Of a stretch of 64,000 bases of DNA, positions 34,336 to 45,041 are shown in pieces. Within the stretch, counting starts at the first letter, position 1. Each line of letters begins with the position of its first letter. The DNA is from Sphingomonas faeni. Its GTDB lineage: Bacteria; Pseudomonadota; Alphaproteobacteria; Sphingomonadales; Sphingomonadaceae. The position numbers were made by a program, and so were the translations under genes. The notes beneath the pieces were generated by a model that made no database searches, was not told the origin of the DNA, and saw only the letters and a program-made list of their open reading frames with translations. The stretch is from contig NZ_JALPNF010000009.1 of assembly GCF_023195535.1 (NCBI RefSeq), forward strand, positions 1 to 64,000, given 5' to 3'.

Positions 34336-36483
34336 TCAGAAAATCCCCAGAAACTTCTTCCGCTGTGCCTTGCCCTCGGAGCGGGTCGGCTTCCCGTCCT
34401 CGGCCTTGGCCGTCGTCCCACGGCCGACATCATCGCGCGCCTCGCCCTTGGTCGTCCGCTGCGCCGCCGCGGTCGCCCCTGCCAGCACCGGTCCGCACGC
34501 AGTCGACTTCGCATCGCCCACATCGACGAACGCCAGGATGCCCGCCACCGGCGTCGCCACCAGTGCCAAGCCAAGCCCGCTGCCGACGCGCGCCAGCAGG
34601 TCCTTCGAGATTACCTGCAGCTTCGGCGCGGCGAACATCCCGCCGACACTCACCGGCGACTGCCCCGCGAACAGGCTGAACTTCTTAGAATCCGCGCGAA
34701 ACGCAAGGTCGACCGCCTCGTTGCGGAAGCTGAACCCGCCACGCCCGACGATCACGTTCTTGCGCGTGTCGATCAGGATCGGATCCGCCGCCGCGACACC
34801 GCCGCGGACGGTAAAGCCGACCAACCCGCAGTTCATCTGCACCGGCTCGTCGAGCTTGCCCTGGAACATCCGCTGCGCGAACGTGCCGATGTCGAGTTCG
34901 GCGAGCTGCACATTACGCACCGACAGCGCCCCCGATGGCAGCACGAACGCGATCCGCCCCCGCGACGATGCGAGTGAATCGTGGATCGAGTCACCGCGCC
35001 CGTCGAGCTTGATTCGACCCTTGACGGTCCCGGTCGTCCCGGCCTCGGTCAGCCCATAGCCCTTGAGCAGCTGGCCCAGTGGCGTCGGTGCGAGACGAAT
35101 GTCGTAGGACACCGCGCTGGGTCGCGCGCGCGTATCGAAGATGACGTCCGAGGCCACGTTCCCGCGGGCCATCGAGAAGGTCAGCGGTGACAACGCGAGG
35201 CGGCCGCGCTCGAGATCCAGCGTCAGGTCAACGTTGGAGATCGGAATGTTCTTCGACTTCACCGTGCCGATCGTCCATTTCAGGTCGGCATCGAAGATCT
35301 GCATCGTCTCGACCGGCAGATTCCCGTCGGGCAACAGGCGCTGCGGTGCGGCGCCCGTCGCCGCCGCCGCCGCCACCGCGCCGCGCGTCTCGACGATGTC
35401 GGGATTGAAGCCGATGAACGGCGCTGCATCGATGATGTCGAGGCTCTTGGTCGTGAGCACCGAATCGAGATGGATACGATCGCCATGGAGGATCGTCAGC
35501 TTGCCGGCGAGATCGGTCCGGCCCGCCACACCGCGCAGATGCGTGAAGGCGTACTCGTCACCCTGTTTGATGAGTTGCGCGCGCAGCTTGTATTTCCGCG
35601 TGTTCGGGATCGCGACATCGATGATGCCGAGCAGCGTCGACAGGTTGGCGCCGCGCGCGGTAACCGCCAGCGGCACGTTCTCGACATCGGCGATACTCGG
35701 CAGCGTCCCCGCGACGTCGATCACGTTGCCCGCCGCCCGCGCCCGCGCGACCAGCCTGTTCTGCCCCCGATTGGCGGTCGCATCCGGCGACAGGAGTTGC
35801 GCGGTCAGCGTGAACGGCGTCTCGCGCAGCCGCCCTCTGCCTGTCACCCCCACGGCACGGCCGATCGTCGCATCGACCGATCGGATGTCGGCGATATTGA
35901 GGTCCGCGACGATCCGCATCCGCGGATCCAGATAGCGCACCGACGTGCCGGTCACCGTCGCGACGTCGATCCGCGGAAAATCGAGCGGCTTGCCCCCCTT
36001 CTTCTCCGAGAACGTCCAGCTATTCGCGGTGTGCGCCCTGTTCCACTCCAGATCGACGTCGCCGTTGACGAGATCGAGCCAGTAGAGCCGCCGCTTGCCG
36101 AAGATCAGCGACAGGGGCGCGATCCGCGTGTCGAGCTTGTCCGCGCGGAACAGGTTCGGCCGGCTCGCCCAATCGGGGTTCGAGAGCGTGAAGTTCTCCG
36201 CGTACAGCTTGATCCGGAACGGCGCGAAATAGAGCTGGAAATCCCCGCGCACGGTCAGCGTCCGGTGGGTGAGCGAGCCGACGACCCGCTCGAACGGATG
36301 CTTCAGGAAGCGCCCCTTGGTGATATACAGCACCAGCCAGATCGCGACGATGACCGCGACGATCCCGAGCAGGATGTTGCGGATGATCCGCCGCTTGCGC
36401 CGTTTTCGGGTCTCGACCGCAATCGGCGCCGGCGCGGGAGCCGGGGAGGGGGCGTCGATCGGCGGCGTCGGGCTGGCGTCCAT
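34336..36483 (-). CDS. AsmA-like protein, inner-membrane anchored
   Basis: This 715-residue protein has a proline-rich N-terminus, a basic patch (TRKRRKRRIIRN) and one membrane span (ILLGIVAVIVAIWLVLYI, about 35-52). A long periplasmic beta-rich region with the AsmA N-terminal pattern (PFRIKLYAENFTLSNPDWAS) follows, then a C-terminal AsmA-2-like part (RGRIAFVLPSGALSVRNVQL, LIDTRKNVIVGRGGFSFRNE). The family takes part in phospholipid traffic to the outer membrane. The start at 36483 puts a normal N-terminus before the span. The last 60 residues are low-complexity and basic. It is divergent from rpmI. Confidence 0.85.
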   Translation of the reverse strand: MDASPTPPIDAPSPAPAPAPIAVETRKRRKRRIIRNILLGIVAVIVAIWLVLYITKGRFLKHPFERVVGSLTHRTLTVRGDFQLYFAPFRIKLYAENFTLSNPDWASRPNLFRADKLDTRIAPLSLIFGKRRLYWLDLVNGDVDLEWNRAHTANSWTFSEKKGGKPLDFPRIDVATVTGTSVRYLDPRMRIVADLNIADIRSVDATIGRAVGVTGRGRLRETPFTLTAQLLSPDATANRGQNRLVARARAAGNVIDVAGTLPSIADVENVPLAVTARGANLSTLLGIIDVAIPNTRKYKLRAQLIKQGDEYAFTHLRGVAGRTDLAGKLTILHGDRIHLDSVLTTKSLDIIDAAPFIGFNPDIVETRGAVAAAAATGAAPQRLLPDGNLPVETMQIFDADLKWTIGTVKSKNIPISNVDLTLDLERGRLALSPLTFSMARGNVASDVIFDTRARPSAVSYDIRLAPTPLGQLLKGYGLTEAGTTGTVKGRIKLDGRGDSIHDSLASSRGRIAFVLPSGALSVRNVQLAELDIGTFAQRMFQGKLDEPVQMNCGLVGFTVRGGVAAADPILIDTRKNVIVGRGGFSFRNEAVDLAFRADSKKFSLFAGQSPVSVGGMFAAPKLQVISKDLLARVGSGLGLALVATPVAGILAFVDVGDAKSTACGPVLAGATAAAQRTTKGEARDDVGRGTTAKAEDGKPTRSEGKAQRKKFLGIF

Positions 36484-36665
36484 GCAAGCCCTATCGCATG
36501 GCAATCGCGCGAGTTCCACAATGCGGGGTCCGCGACGGTTGATATTTGCGACCAATGCGGATAGTGCGCCCGCTTCCTCGAAGGGAACGCGTTCGACGAA
36601 TCGCCCGGCCAGTGTGGGCTGCCGCGGCGATTTCAGCGTCCTCCTTCGTAACCGAAAGGATAAAA

Positions 36666-36869
36666 ATGCCCAAGCTGAAGACCAAGAGCGGCGTCAAGAA
36701 ACGCTTCAAGCTCACCGCCACCGGCCTGCTCAAGCACGGCGTCGCCGGCAAGCGTCACCGTCTGGCGCATCACAACGGCAAGTACATCCGTCAGAACCGC
36801 GGCACCAAGCTGCTGTCGAAGGCCGATACCGCAGCGGTCAAGGCCTGGGCGCCTTACGGCCTGCGTTGA
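36666..36869 (+). CDS. rpmI: Ribosomal protein bL35
   Basis: This 67-residue basic protein of the large ribosomal subunit begins MPKLKTKSGVKKRFKLTATG and contains AGKRHRLAHHNGKYIRQNRG, as in all bL35 proteins. A good ribosome-binding site (GAAAGGA) precedes it. It is followed 19 bases later by rplT. No infC gene lies directly upstream in this window; the neighbour on that side is the divergent AsmA-like gene. Confidence 0.97.
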   Translation: MPKLKTKSGVKKRFKLTATGLLKHGVAGKRHRLAHHNGKYIRQNRGTKLLSKADTAAVKAWAPYGLR

Positions 36870-36888
36870 GCTGAGAAGGAATTAGACA

Positions 36889-37254
36889 ATGGCACGCGTA
36901 AAACGGGGTGTTACCACCCGCGCCAAGCACAAGCGTATTTTGGTTCAGGCGAAGGGCTATTATGGCCGTCGCAAGAACACCATCCGCATCGCCCGTCAGG
37001 CCGTCGAGAAGGCCGGACAGTACGCCTATCGCGACCGCAAGGTTAAGAAGCGCACGTTCCGTGGCCTCTGGATCCAGCGCATCAACGCCGGCGTCCGCGC
37101 CGAGGGTCTGACCTACTCGCAGTTCATGCACGGCGTGAAGCTTGCGGGGATCGAACTCGACCGCAAGGTCCTGGCCGACATCGCCATGCACGAGGGCGCT
37201 GCATTCAGCGCCATCGTCGCACAGGTGAAGGCGGCACTGCCCCAGGCCGCGTAA
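36889..37254 (+). CDS. rplT: Ribosomal protein bL20
   Basis: This 121-residue protein of the large subunit, needed early in assembly, starts [20 protein letters not shown] and contains [20 protein letters not shown] and [20 protein letters not shown]. It is the second gene of the rpmI-rplT unit. In many bacteria L20 represses its own operon; I see no clear leader structure for that here. A strong terminator-like hairpin follows at 37279. Confidence 0.97.
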   Translation: MARVKRGVTTRAKHKRILVQAKGYYGRRKNTIRIARQAVEKAGQYAYRDRKVKKRTFRGLWIQRINAGVRAEGLTYSQFMHGVKLAGIELDRKVLADIAMHEGAAFSAIVAQVKAALPQAA

Positions 37255-37278
37255 TCCGCGACTGAGGTGAGTTTCGGG

Positions 37279-37312
37279 AGGGCGTCGGTGGGAGACCACT
37301 GGCGCCCTTTCT
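37279..37312 (+). terminator. Rho-independent terminator after rplT
   Basis: AGGGCGTCGGTGG and CCACTGGCGCCCT form a 13-base stem with two G-U pairs, a GAGA loop and a following TTTCTG. It should separate rpmI-rplT from the GIY-YIG-pheS-pheT genes. Confidence 0.8.
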
Positions 37313-37413
37313 GCGTTTGGTGCGGAGTGAACGCCCTAGCGCCGAAAGTTTCAGAACCTTCCCAAACTCCCAAACTCCCAAGCTCCCCAAATTCCGTAGT
37401 CCCCAAACCCCAT

Positions 37414-37443
37414 CCGTCATCCCGGCGTCCGCCGGGATGACGG
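37414..37443. repeat. Single palindrome of repeat family C
   Basis: CCGTCATCCCGGC, four bases, GCCGGGATGACGG form a perfect 13-base stem. It is only one arm of the usual pair, 54 bases before the GIY-YIG gene. Confidence 0.8.
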
Positions 37444-37496
37444 GAAGTTAACGGTGGATCAAAAGATCTGGCACGCGGCAAAAGGGGAGCACGAAA

Positions 37497-37826
37497 ATGC
37501 GCGAAACCTTTCAGCCGTGCGTCTACATCCTCCACTCCCGCCGCCACGGCACGCTCTACATCGGCGTCACCTCAAACTTGCTCGCAAGGCTGGTTCAGCA
37601 CCGAGAGGGGTTGATCCCCGGCTTCACTCGCCGGTACGGCATCAAGCGTCTCGCTTATTACGAGATGTTCGACACGATGGAGGCCGCGATCGTTCGCGAG
37701 AAGCGGCTGAAGGAATGGCGAAGAGCGTGGAAGGTCGAACTGATCGAAGCGCGCAACGAAAATTGGGACGATCTGGGTATCGGCCTCGGGCTGCCCCGCC
37801 TGCCCGAACCCACCCTGGGAGTATGA
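37497..37826 (+). CDS. GIY-YIG nuclease family protein
   Basis: This 109-residue protein is a single GIY-YIG domain: [20 protein letters not shown] (the GIY and YIG elements), the Arg in [11 protein letters not shown] and the metal-binding Glu region [18 protein letters not shown]. This small class is common and multi-copy in alphaproteobacteria with no proven substrate. It ends one base before the pheS GTG, so it is translationally coupled to an essential gene. It lies 54 bases after a lone repeat palindrome. It is not part of the usual rplT-pheS order, so it is probably a later arrival. Confidence 0.88.
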   Translation: MRETFQPCVYILHSRRHGTLYIGVTSNLLARLVQHREGLIPGFTRRYGIKRLAYYEMFDTMEAAIVREKRLKEWRRAWKVELIEARNENWDDLGIGLGLPRLPEPTLGV

Positions 37827-37827
37827 C

Positions 37828-38943
37828 GTGACCGAAGACCTGAACCAGATGCGCGACCACATGCTGACGGCGATCGCCGCCGCATCCGGGCTCGATGCGC
37901 TCGATGCGTGCCGGGTCGAGGCGCTCGGCAAACAGGGCACGATCACCGCGCTCCTGAAGACGCTCGGCAAGATGACGCCCGAAGAACGCCTCGTTCAAGG
38001 CCCGCAAATCCAGGGCCTCCGCGAAGCTGTCGCCAACGGCATCGCCGAGCGCAAGGCAACACTCGAACGCGCCGCACTCGACGCGCGCCTCGCCAGCGAA
38101 ACGCTCGACATGACGCTCCCCGCGGACGCCACGCCCGCCGGCACGATCCACCCGGTCAGCCAGGTCATGGACGAACTCGCCGAGATCTTCGCAGACCTGG
38201 GTTTCGCGGTCGCGACCGGTCCCGAGATCGAGACCGACTGGCACAATTTCACCGCGCTCAACATCCCCGAGACGCACCCCGCGCGCGCGATGCACGACAC
38301 CTTCTACCTCCAGCAGGGGATCGACGCGAAGACCGCCGGCACCGCCGACGAGAAGACCACCTTCTCGCTGCTCCGCACGCACACCTCGCCGGTCCAGATC
38401 CGCACGATGTTGTCGCAGAAGCCGCCCATCCGCATCATCGCCCCCGGCCGCACCTACCGCTCGGACTCCGACGCGACGCACACGCCGATGTTCCACCAAG
38501 TCGAGGGCCTCGTGATCGACAAGGGCATCACGCTCGGCCACCTGAAATGGACGCTCGAGACCTTCGTAAAGGCGTTCTTCGAGCGCGACGACATCGTGCT
38601 CCGCCTGCGCCCCAGCTACTTCCCGTTCACCGAGCCCTCGGTCGAGATCGACGTCGGCTACACCCTCGTGAAGGGCAAGCGAGTCGTCGGCGGCGCCGAA
38701 CCCGATGGCTGGCTCGAGATCCTCGGCTCGGGGATGGTCCACCGCAAGGTGATCGAAGCCTGCGGGCTCGACCCCGACGAATGGCAGGGCTTCGCATTTG
38801 GCTGCGGCATCGACCGCCTCGCGATGCTCAAATACGGCATGGATGACCTCCGCCCGTTCTTCGACGGCGATATCCGCTGGCTCAAGCATTACGGCTTTTC
38901 GAGCCTCGACGTGCCGACCCTGAGCGGAGGCGTGGGGGCATGA
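37828..38943 (+). CDS. pheS: Phenylalanine-tRNA ligase alpha subunit
   Basis: This 371-residue class II synthetase subunit has motif 2 (SPVQIRTM and [20 protein letters not shown]), [12 protein letters not shown] and motif 3 [20 protein letters not shown]. The N-terminal coiled-coil arm (about 1-90) binds tRNA. It starts at a GTG one base after the GIY-YIG stop. It forms a heterotetramer with PheT, encoded after a 166-base gap that contains a family D repeat. Confidence 0.96.
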   Translation: MTEDLNQMRDHMLTAIAAASGLDALDACRVEALGKQGTITALLKTLGKMTPEERLVQGPQIQGLREAVANGIAERKATLERAALDARLASETLDMTLPADATPAGTIHPVSQVMDELAEIFADLGFAVATGPEIETDWHNFTALNIPETHPARAMHDTFYLQQGIDAKTAGTADEKTTFSLLRTHTSPVQIRTMLSQKPPIRIIAPGRTYRSDSDATHTPMFHQVEGLVIDKGITLGHLKWTLETFVKAFFERDDIVLRLRPSYFPFTEPSVEIDVGYTLVKGKRVVGGAEPDGWLEILGSGMVHRKVIEACGLDPDEWQGFAFGCGIDRLAMLKYGMDDLRPFFDGDIRWLKHYGFSSLDVPTLSGGVGA

Positions 38944-38996
38944 GCGTGGTCTATCGGCACGCGGGCCCGTCCCGCCACTGCACCCAAACCAACGAC

Positions 38997-39080
38997 CGTC
39001 ACCCCAGCGAAAGCTGGGGTCTCCCCGTTGGCGAGCGCAGCAACAGCCCCGCAAAGACCCCAGCTTCCGCTGGGGTGACG
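38997..39080. repeat. Paired-palindrome repeat, family D
   Basis: CACCCCAGCGAAAGCTGGGG at the left, CCCCAGCTTCCGCTGGGG then TGACG at the right. It is a close match to the copy inside pccA. It splits pheS from pheT. Confidence 0.9.
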
Positions 39081-39109
39081 GCAGTATCTTATATGACGGA
39101 AGCCTGGTC

Positions 39110-41614
39110 ATGAAGTTCACCCTCAGTTGGCTCAAGCAGCACCTCGAAACTGAAGCCACGCTAGACCAGATCGTCGAGGCCCTCACCCGCATCGGCCTCG
39201 AAGTCGAAGGCGTCGAGAACCCCGGCGAAAAGCTCGCCGCGTTCAAGATCGCCAAGGTGCTCAGCGCAGAACGCCACCCGCAGGCCGACAAGCTCCAGAT
39301 CCTGTCGGTCGACGCCGGCAACGGTCCGCTGCAGGTCGTCTGCGGCGCGCCTAACGCCCGCGCCGGCCTGGTCGGCGTGTTCGGCGCCCCCGGCGCGTAC
39401 GTCCCCGGCCTCGACGTGACGCTCAAGCTCGCCAGCATCCGCGGCGTCGAATCCAACGGCATGATGTGCTCGACACGCGAACTCGAGCTCGGCGAAGATC
39501 ATGACGGCATCATCGAGCTGCCCGAAGACGCGCCGATCGGCACCGCGTACCCGGACTATGCCGGCCTCACCGACCCGGTCATCGACGTCGCGATCACCCC
39601 CAACCGCCAGGACTGCATGGGCGTCCGCGGCATCGCCCGAGACCTCGCCGCCGCCGGCCTCGGCACGCTGACCCCGCTGATCGTCCCCACCTCCACCCCC
39701 CCCGTCATCCCGGCGGACGCCGGGACCCAAGGTGTGACAGGGGCAGGCGGCGAACTCGATCCCCGCCGTCGCGGCAATGACGGAACAGGGGCTGGATCCG
39801 GACCCTATGTCGCGACGCTAGACCCAGAAGGCTGCCCCGCCTTCTTCGCCCAAACCGTCACCGGCGTGACCAACGGCGAGTCCCCCGAGTGGATGCGCCG
39901 CAGCCTCATCGCGATCGGCCAGAAGCCGATCTCCGCGCTCGTCGACATCACCAACTATCTGATGATCGACCTCGGCCGCCCCTTGCACGTCTACGACCGC
40001 GCCAAACTCTCCGGCGGCCTCGTCGCGCGCAAGGCCAAGCCCGGCGAACAGGTCGTCGCACTCAACGGCAAGACCTACACGCTCGACGCCACCATGACCG
40101 TCATCGCCGACGACGCGGGCGTGCACGACATCGGCGGCATCATGGGCGGCGAGCATTCGGGCGTCTCCGCGGACACCACCGACGTCCTGATCGAATGCGC
40201 TTATTTCGATCCCGACCACATCGCCCGGACCGGCCAGAAGCTCACGCTCACCTCCGACGCGCGCAGCCGGTTCGAACGCGGCGTCGACCCGGCGTTCCTC
40301 GATGACGGCCTCGCGATCGCCACCGCGCTCGTGCTCCACATCTGCGGCGGCACGGCCAGCGACGTCACCCGCTCGGGCGAACCCCCGCTAGAGCCCCGCG
40401 TGATCCACTACGACCCACGCCTCAGCGCCGACCTCGGCGGCCTCCACGTCGCCCCCGAACGCCAGGCACGCACCCTGTTGTCGCTCGGCTTCACGATCGG
40501 CGCGATCAAGTCGGCTGATGCGTTCAGCGACGCGCTGTTCTCGACGATCGAGGGCAAATGGCCGGTCACGATCCCGACCTGGCGCCGCGACGTCGACGGC
40601 CCCGCCGACCTCGTCGAGGAAGTCGTCCGCATCGAAGGGATCGACTCGATCCCCTCGACACCGCTCCCCCGCATGCCCGGTGTCGCCAAGCCGACCGCAA
40701 CGCCCGAGCAGAAGCTCGAACGTAGGGCACGCCGCGCAGCCGCAGCCCGAGGCCTCGACGAAGCGGTAACCTGGAGCTTCCTCTCGGACGCCGAAGCCGC
40801 CCCGTTCGGCGGCGGCGCCTGGACGCTCGCCAACCCGATCAGCGAAGACCTGAAAGTCATGCGCCCCTCGCTGCTCCCCGGCCTGCTCGCCGCGACCGGC
40901 CGCAACCTTAAGCGCGGCCAGCAGAGCGTCCGCCTGTTCGAGATCGGCCGCCGCTATCTGGCCGACGCCGAGCGCGCTACTCTGGGTGTGGTCCTTGCAG
41001 GCGACCGCCGCCCACGCGGTTGGCGCGACGGCAAGGCGGCAAGCTTCGACGCGTACGACGCGAAGGCCGAAGCCTTGGCTTTGCTCGCAGCCTCTGGCGC
41101 ACCCGTCGACAATTTGCAGGTGATGGGGGAGGCTGGCGACGCTTGGCATCCCGGTCAGTCGGGCACGCTCCGCCTCGGGCCGAAGACGGTGCTGGCGAGC
41201 TTCGGTATGCTCCACCCGTCGGTGCTGAAGGCGTTCGACCTCGACGGTGCAGTCGCCGCGGTAGAAGTCTACCTAGACGCGATCCCGCCCAAGCGCGCGA
41301 CCGGCTTCGCCCGCCCGGCCTACACGCCGCCAGCGCTGCAAGCCGTCCGCCGCGACTTCGCGTTCCTCGTGCCGGCAGCGCTCGCCACCGACACGCTGGT
41401 CCGTGCGGTCAAGGGTGCGGACAAGGTCGCGATCGTCTCGGCCCGCGTGTTCGACGTGTTCACCGGGCAGGGGGTCGAGGACGGCCACAAGTCGGTCGCG
41501 GTCGAGATCGTCCTGCAACCGACCGCGAAAAGCTTCACCGACGAAGAAATCAAGGCGATCGCCGACAAGGTGGTCGCAGCGGCAGCCAAGCAGGGCGCGA
41601 GCCTGAGGGGATAA
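39110..41614 (+). CDS. pheT: Phenylalanine-tRNA ligase beta subunit, with an in-frame repeat insertion
   Basis: This 834-residue subunit recognises tRNA and edits misacylated Tyr-tRNA. In order: a tRNA-binding (EMAP-like) domain at about 40-150 (HPQADKLQILSVDAG), B3/B4 editing domain (about 230-400, QKPISALVDITNYLMIDLGR, DIGGIMGGEHSGV), B5 domain, catalytic-like core and the C-terminal anticodon-binding domain (RPAYTPPALQAVRRDFAFLV). It is about 30 residues longer than usual: residues 198-225 (VIPADAGTQGVTGAGGELDP, RRRGNDG) are a translated family C repeat between PLIVPTSTPP and the YVATLDPEGCPAFFAQTV block. Confidence 0.95.
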   Translation: MKFTLSWLKQHLETEATLDQIVEALTRIGLEVEGVENPGEKLAAFKIAKVLSAERHPQADKLQILSVDAGNGPLQVVCGAPNARAGLVGVFGAPGAYVPGLDVTLKLASIRGVESNGMMCSTRELELGEDHDGIIELPEDAPIGTAYPDYAGLTDPVIDVAITPNRQDCMGVRGIARDLAAAGLGTLTPLIVPTSTPPVIPADAGTQGVTGAGGELDPRRRGNDGTGAGSGPYVATLDPEGCPAFFAQTVTGVTNGESPEWMRRSLIAIGQKPISALVDITNYLMIDLGRPLHVYDRAKLSGGLVARKAKPGEQVVALNGKTYTLDATMTVIADDAGVHDIGGIMGGEHSGVSADTTDVLIECAYFDPDHIARTGQKLTLTSDARSRFERGVDPAFLDDGLAIATALVLHICGGTASDVTRSGEPPLEPRVIHYDPRLSADLGGLHVAPERQARTLLSLGFTIGAIKSADAFSDALFSTIEGKWPVTIPTWRRDVDGPADLVEEVVRIEGIDSIPSTPLPRMPGVAKPTATPEQKLERRARRAAAARGLDEAVTWSFLSDAEAAPFGGGAWTLANPISEDLKVMRPSLLPGLLAATGRNLKRGQQSVRLFEIGRRYLADAERATLGVVLAGDRRPRGWRDGKAASFDAYDAKAEALALLAASGAPVDNLQVMGEAGDAWHPGQSGTLRLGPKTVLASFGMLHPSVLKAFDLDGAVAAVEVYLDAIPPKRATGFARPAYTPPALQAVRRDFAFLVPAALATDTLVRAVKGADKVAIVSARVFDVFTGQGVEDGHKSVAVEIVLQPTAKSFTDEEIKAIADKVVAAAAKQGASLRG
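39703..39783. repeat. Paired-palindrome repeat, family C, inside pheT and translated
   Basis: CGTCATCCCGGCGGACGCC at the left and CCCCGCCGTCGCGGCAATG then ACGG at the right. It is 81 bases, exactly 27 codons, and in frame without a stop. Confidence 0.88.
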
Positions 41615-41752
41615 CGCTCACCCCAAACACCACCCCGGCGAAGGCCGGGGCCCGAGTGGAAAGGCCAGCGTAACGCAGCGATGCGCGTGGTTGGCGACCT
41701 TTCCCAATTGGGCCCCGGCCTCCGCCGGGGTGGAATGGCGGTGAGCGTTTTA
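41613..41752 (+). terminator. Terminator-like long hairpin built on a repeat, after pheT
   Basis: AACGCTCACC at 41613 pairs with GGTGAGCGTT at 41740, extending the stem of the family A repeat between them, and the right side runs into TTTT. It overlaps the pheT stop, so it could end the pheS-pheT transcript. Confidence 0.55.
41631..41734. repeat. Paired-palindrome repeat, family A, with both core halves
   Basis: CACCCCGGCGAAGGCCGGGG at the left, GGCCCCGGCCTCCGCCGGGG at the right. It carries GGAAAGGCCAGCGTAACG on the left half and CGACCTTTCCCAATTG on the right, so it combines both core orientations. Confidence 0.88.
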
Positions 41753-41788
41753 AAGCCTCGCGCGTTTGAGGCCCACGGAAGGAACCCC

Positions 41789-42673
41789 ATGACCGACCTG
41801 ATCACCATCGCCAACGACCACCTCACCGCGCAGATCAACCCGCACGGCGCCGAACTCACCCACCTCCACGACGCCGACGGCTGTGAGCTGATGACCAACG
41901 CCGACCCGGCCTATTGGACCGGCCATGCGCCGATCCTCTTCCCGGTCGTGGGCGTCGTCAACGAAGGCGTCATCCGCCTCGACGGCCAAGCGTACCCGAT
42001 GCAGAAGCACGGTTTCGCACGCCACTCGACGTTCGAGGTCATCGCGCAGACCGAAACCTCCGCCACCTTCCGTCTCACCGACAGCGAGGAAACCCGCAAA
42101 GCCTACCCGTTCGCGTTCGCGCTCGACATCGTCTTCACGCTCGACGGCGCGACGCTCGGAATCGAGGCGCGCATCCACAACCGCACCGACGCGGCGATGC
42201 CGGCGAGCTTCGGCTTCCACCCCGCCTTCGCCTGGCCGCTCCCCTACGGCAAGCCGCGCGCTGACCACCGCATCACGTTCGACGCCGACGAGCCCGGCAA
42301 GCTCAAGGCAATCAGCCCAGACGGCCAGATCGCCATCGACGAGCGCTCCTCGCCGGTAGAGGACCGCGTGATCGCCCTCCGCGACGAACTCTTCGCCAAC
42401 GATGCGCTCGTCTGGGACCCGGTCCACTCCGACGCTGTCACCTACGGCGCCAAGACCGGACCGCAATTGCAGATCGCCTTCCCCGATACCCCAAAGCTCG
42501 GCATCTGGACCAAGCCCGGCGCGGCCTATGTCTGCGTCGAGCCGTGGCACGGCATCGCCGACCCCGAAGGCTATACCGGCGACTACCGCGACAAACCCGG
42601 CGTGTTCGAGGTGGCTGCGGGCGACACGAAGCGCATCACCATGAGCGTGACGCTGGTGCCCGCCACCGTTTGA
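41789..42673 (+). CDS. Aldose 1-epimerase-like sugar mutarotase
   Basis: This 294-residue protein has a galactose-mutarotase fold, of the LacX/YeaD-like branch. Features are HGAELTHLHDADGCELM near the N-terminus, HAPILFPVVGVVNEG, KHGFARHSTFEVI, the likely catalytic His in ASFGFHPAFAWPL and the Glu in YVCVEPWHGIADPEGYTG. It interconverts sugar anomers, the exact sugar unknown. GGAAGGAA precedes the ATG. It lies between the pheT-end hairpin and a family F repeat, and is probably its own unit. Confidence 0.87.
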   Translation: MTDLITIANDHLTAQINPHGAELTHLHDADGCELMTNADPAYWTGHAPILFPVVGVVNEGVIRLDGQAYPMQKHGFARHSTFEVIAQTETSATFRLTDSEETRKAYPFAFALDIVFTLDGATLGIEARIHNRTDAAMPASFGFHPAFAWPLPYGKPRADHRITFDADEPGKLKAISPDGQIAIDERSSPVEDRVIALRDELFANDALVWDPVHSDAVTYGAKTGPQLQIAFPDTPKLGIWTKPGAAYVCVEPWHGIADPEGYTGDYRDKPGVFEVAAGDTKRITMSVTLVPATV

Positions 42674-42697
42674 ACCAAATGCATTGGACTCTGCGAT

Positions 42698-42818
42698 CCT
42701 CCCCCGCCAGGGGGAGGTGGCTGGCGTTCGCCAGACGGAGGGGGAGGTAAGGGGTTACGTCTGTTCCGTGTCCTCCCCCTCCGTCACCTTCGGTGCCACC
42801 TCCCCCTGGCGGGGGAGG
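42698..42818. repeat. Paired-palindrome repeat, family F
   Basis: CCTCCCCCGCCAGGGGGAGG at the left, inner TGGCGTTCGCCA and CTCCGTCACCTTCGGTG, right arm CCTCCCCCTGGCGGGGGAGG. It is very close to the copy at 26667. Confidence 0.9.
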
Positions 42819-42967
42819 GCATCGTGGTGAAACTCTATCCTAAACTCGGTGCTGTGAAGGCCGCCCCTCTGTCCTCCGCGCCCTGCATCTGCCAATAGCG
42901 GCATGACCGCCGTTGACCCGGCCCACCCTTCTTCCCGAGCCCAGACTCGGCTCACCGGACCCACGCC

Positions 42968-44536
<1,569 letters not shown>

Positions 44537-44542
44537 GCCCCC

Positions 44543-44637
44543 TGTCATGCCGGGCTCGTTCCGGCATCCACGGTTCGGCACAATCGAGAGACGTGAGTGC
44601 GCGGCACGGTGGATCCCGGAGCAAGCCCGGGGTGACG
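44543..44637. repeat. Paired-palindrome repeat, family E
   Basis: GTCATGCCGGGCTCGTTCC at the left with GAGAGACGTGAGTG in the middle, and CCCGGAGCAAGCCCGGGG at the right. It lies between convergent prfC and merR-type genes. Confidence 0.87.
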
Positions 44638-44643
44638 TGGAAG

Positions 44644-45033
44644 TTAGTCCGCGGCCAAAGCTTCGGCGAGCATATCGCGGATCGCGCGCAGGGCGGTCAT
44701 CGGCGACTCGGCCTGCGCGACGATCTCGCCCGGTCCCGGAATTGCGAGACGCGCGCCCTTCTCCCCCGCCAGCAGCTGTTGGACGCCGCGGACGGTATAG
44801 CCTTCACGATTGAGATACTGGTCGATCCGGCGGACCAGCGCGACGTCCTCGGCGCGGTAATAGCGCCGGTTGCCTGCACGTTGCAGGGGGCGGAGTTGCG
44901 GGAACCGCGTCTCCCAATAGCGCAGGATATGCTGCGGCAACGCCAGGTCGCGCGACAGTTCGCCGATCGTCCGAAACGCCGCACTGGCCTTTTGCCCCCC
45001 GGCATCGGGCCGTGCGTCGTCGGCATCAGGCAT
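44644..45033 (-). CDS. MerR-family transcriptional regulator
   Basis: This 129-residue regulator has an N-terminal winged HTH (FRTIGELSRDLALPQHILRY, then WETRFPQLRPLQRAGNRRYY) and a following helical part. Unlike metal sensors it has no Cys ligand. It is the last gene of the conserved rpmF-plsX-fabH-ihfA-merR run and starts after the ihfA stop by eight bases. In alphaproteobacteria this position is stable, but no regulon is established. Confidence 0.9.
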   Translation of the reverse strand: MPDADDARPDAGGQKASAAFRTIGELSRDLALPQHILRYWETRFPQLRPLQRAGNRRYYRAEDVALVRRIDQYLNREGYTVRGVQQLLAGEKGARLAIPGPGEIVAQAESPMTALRAIRDMLAEALAAD

Positions 45034-45041
45034 GTCGGGCG

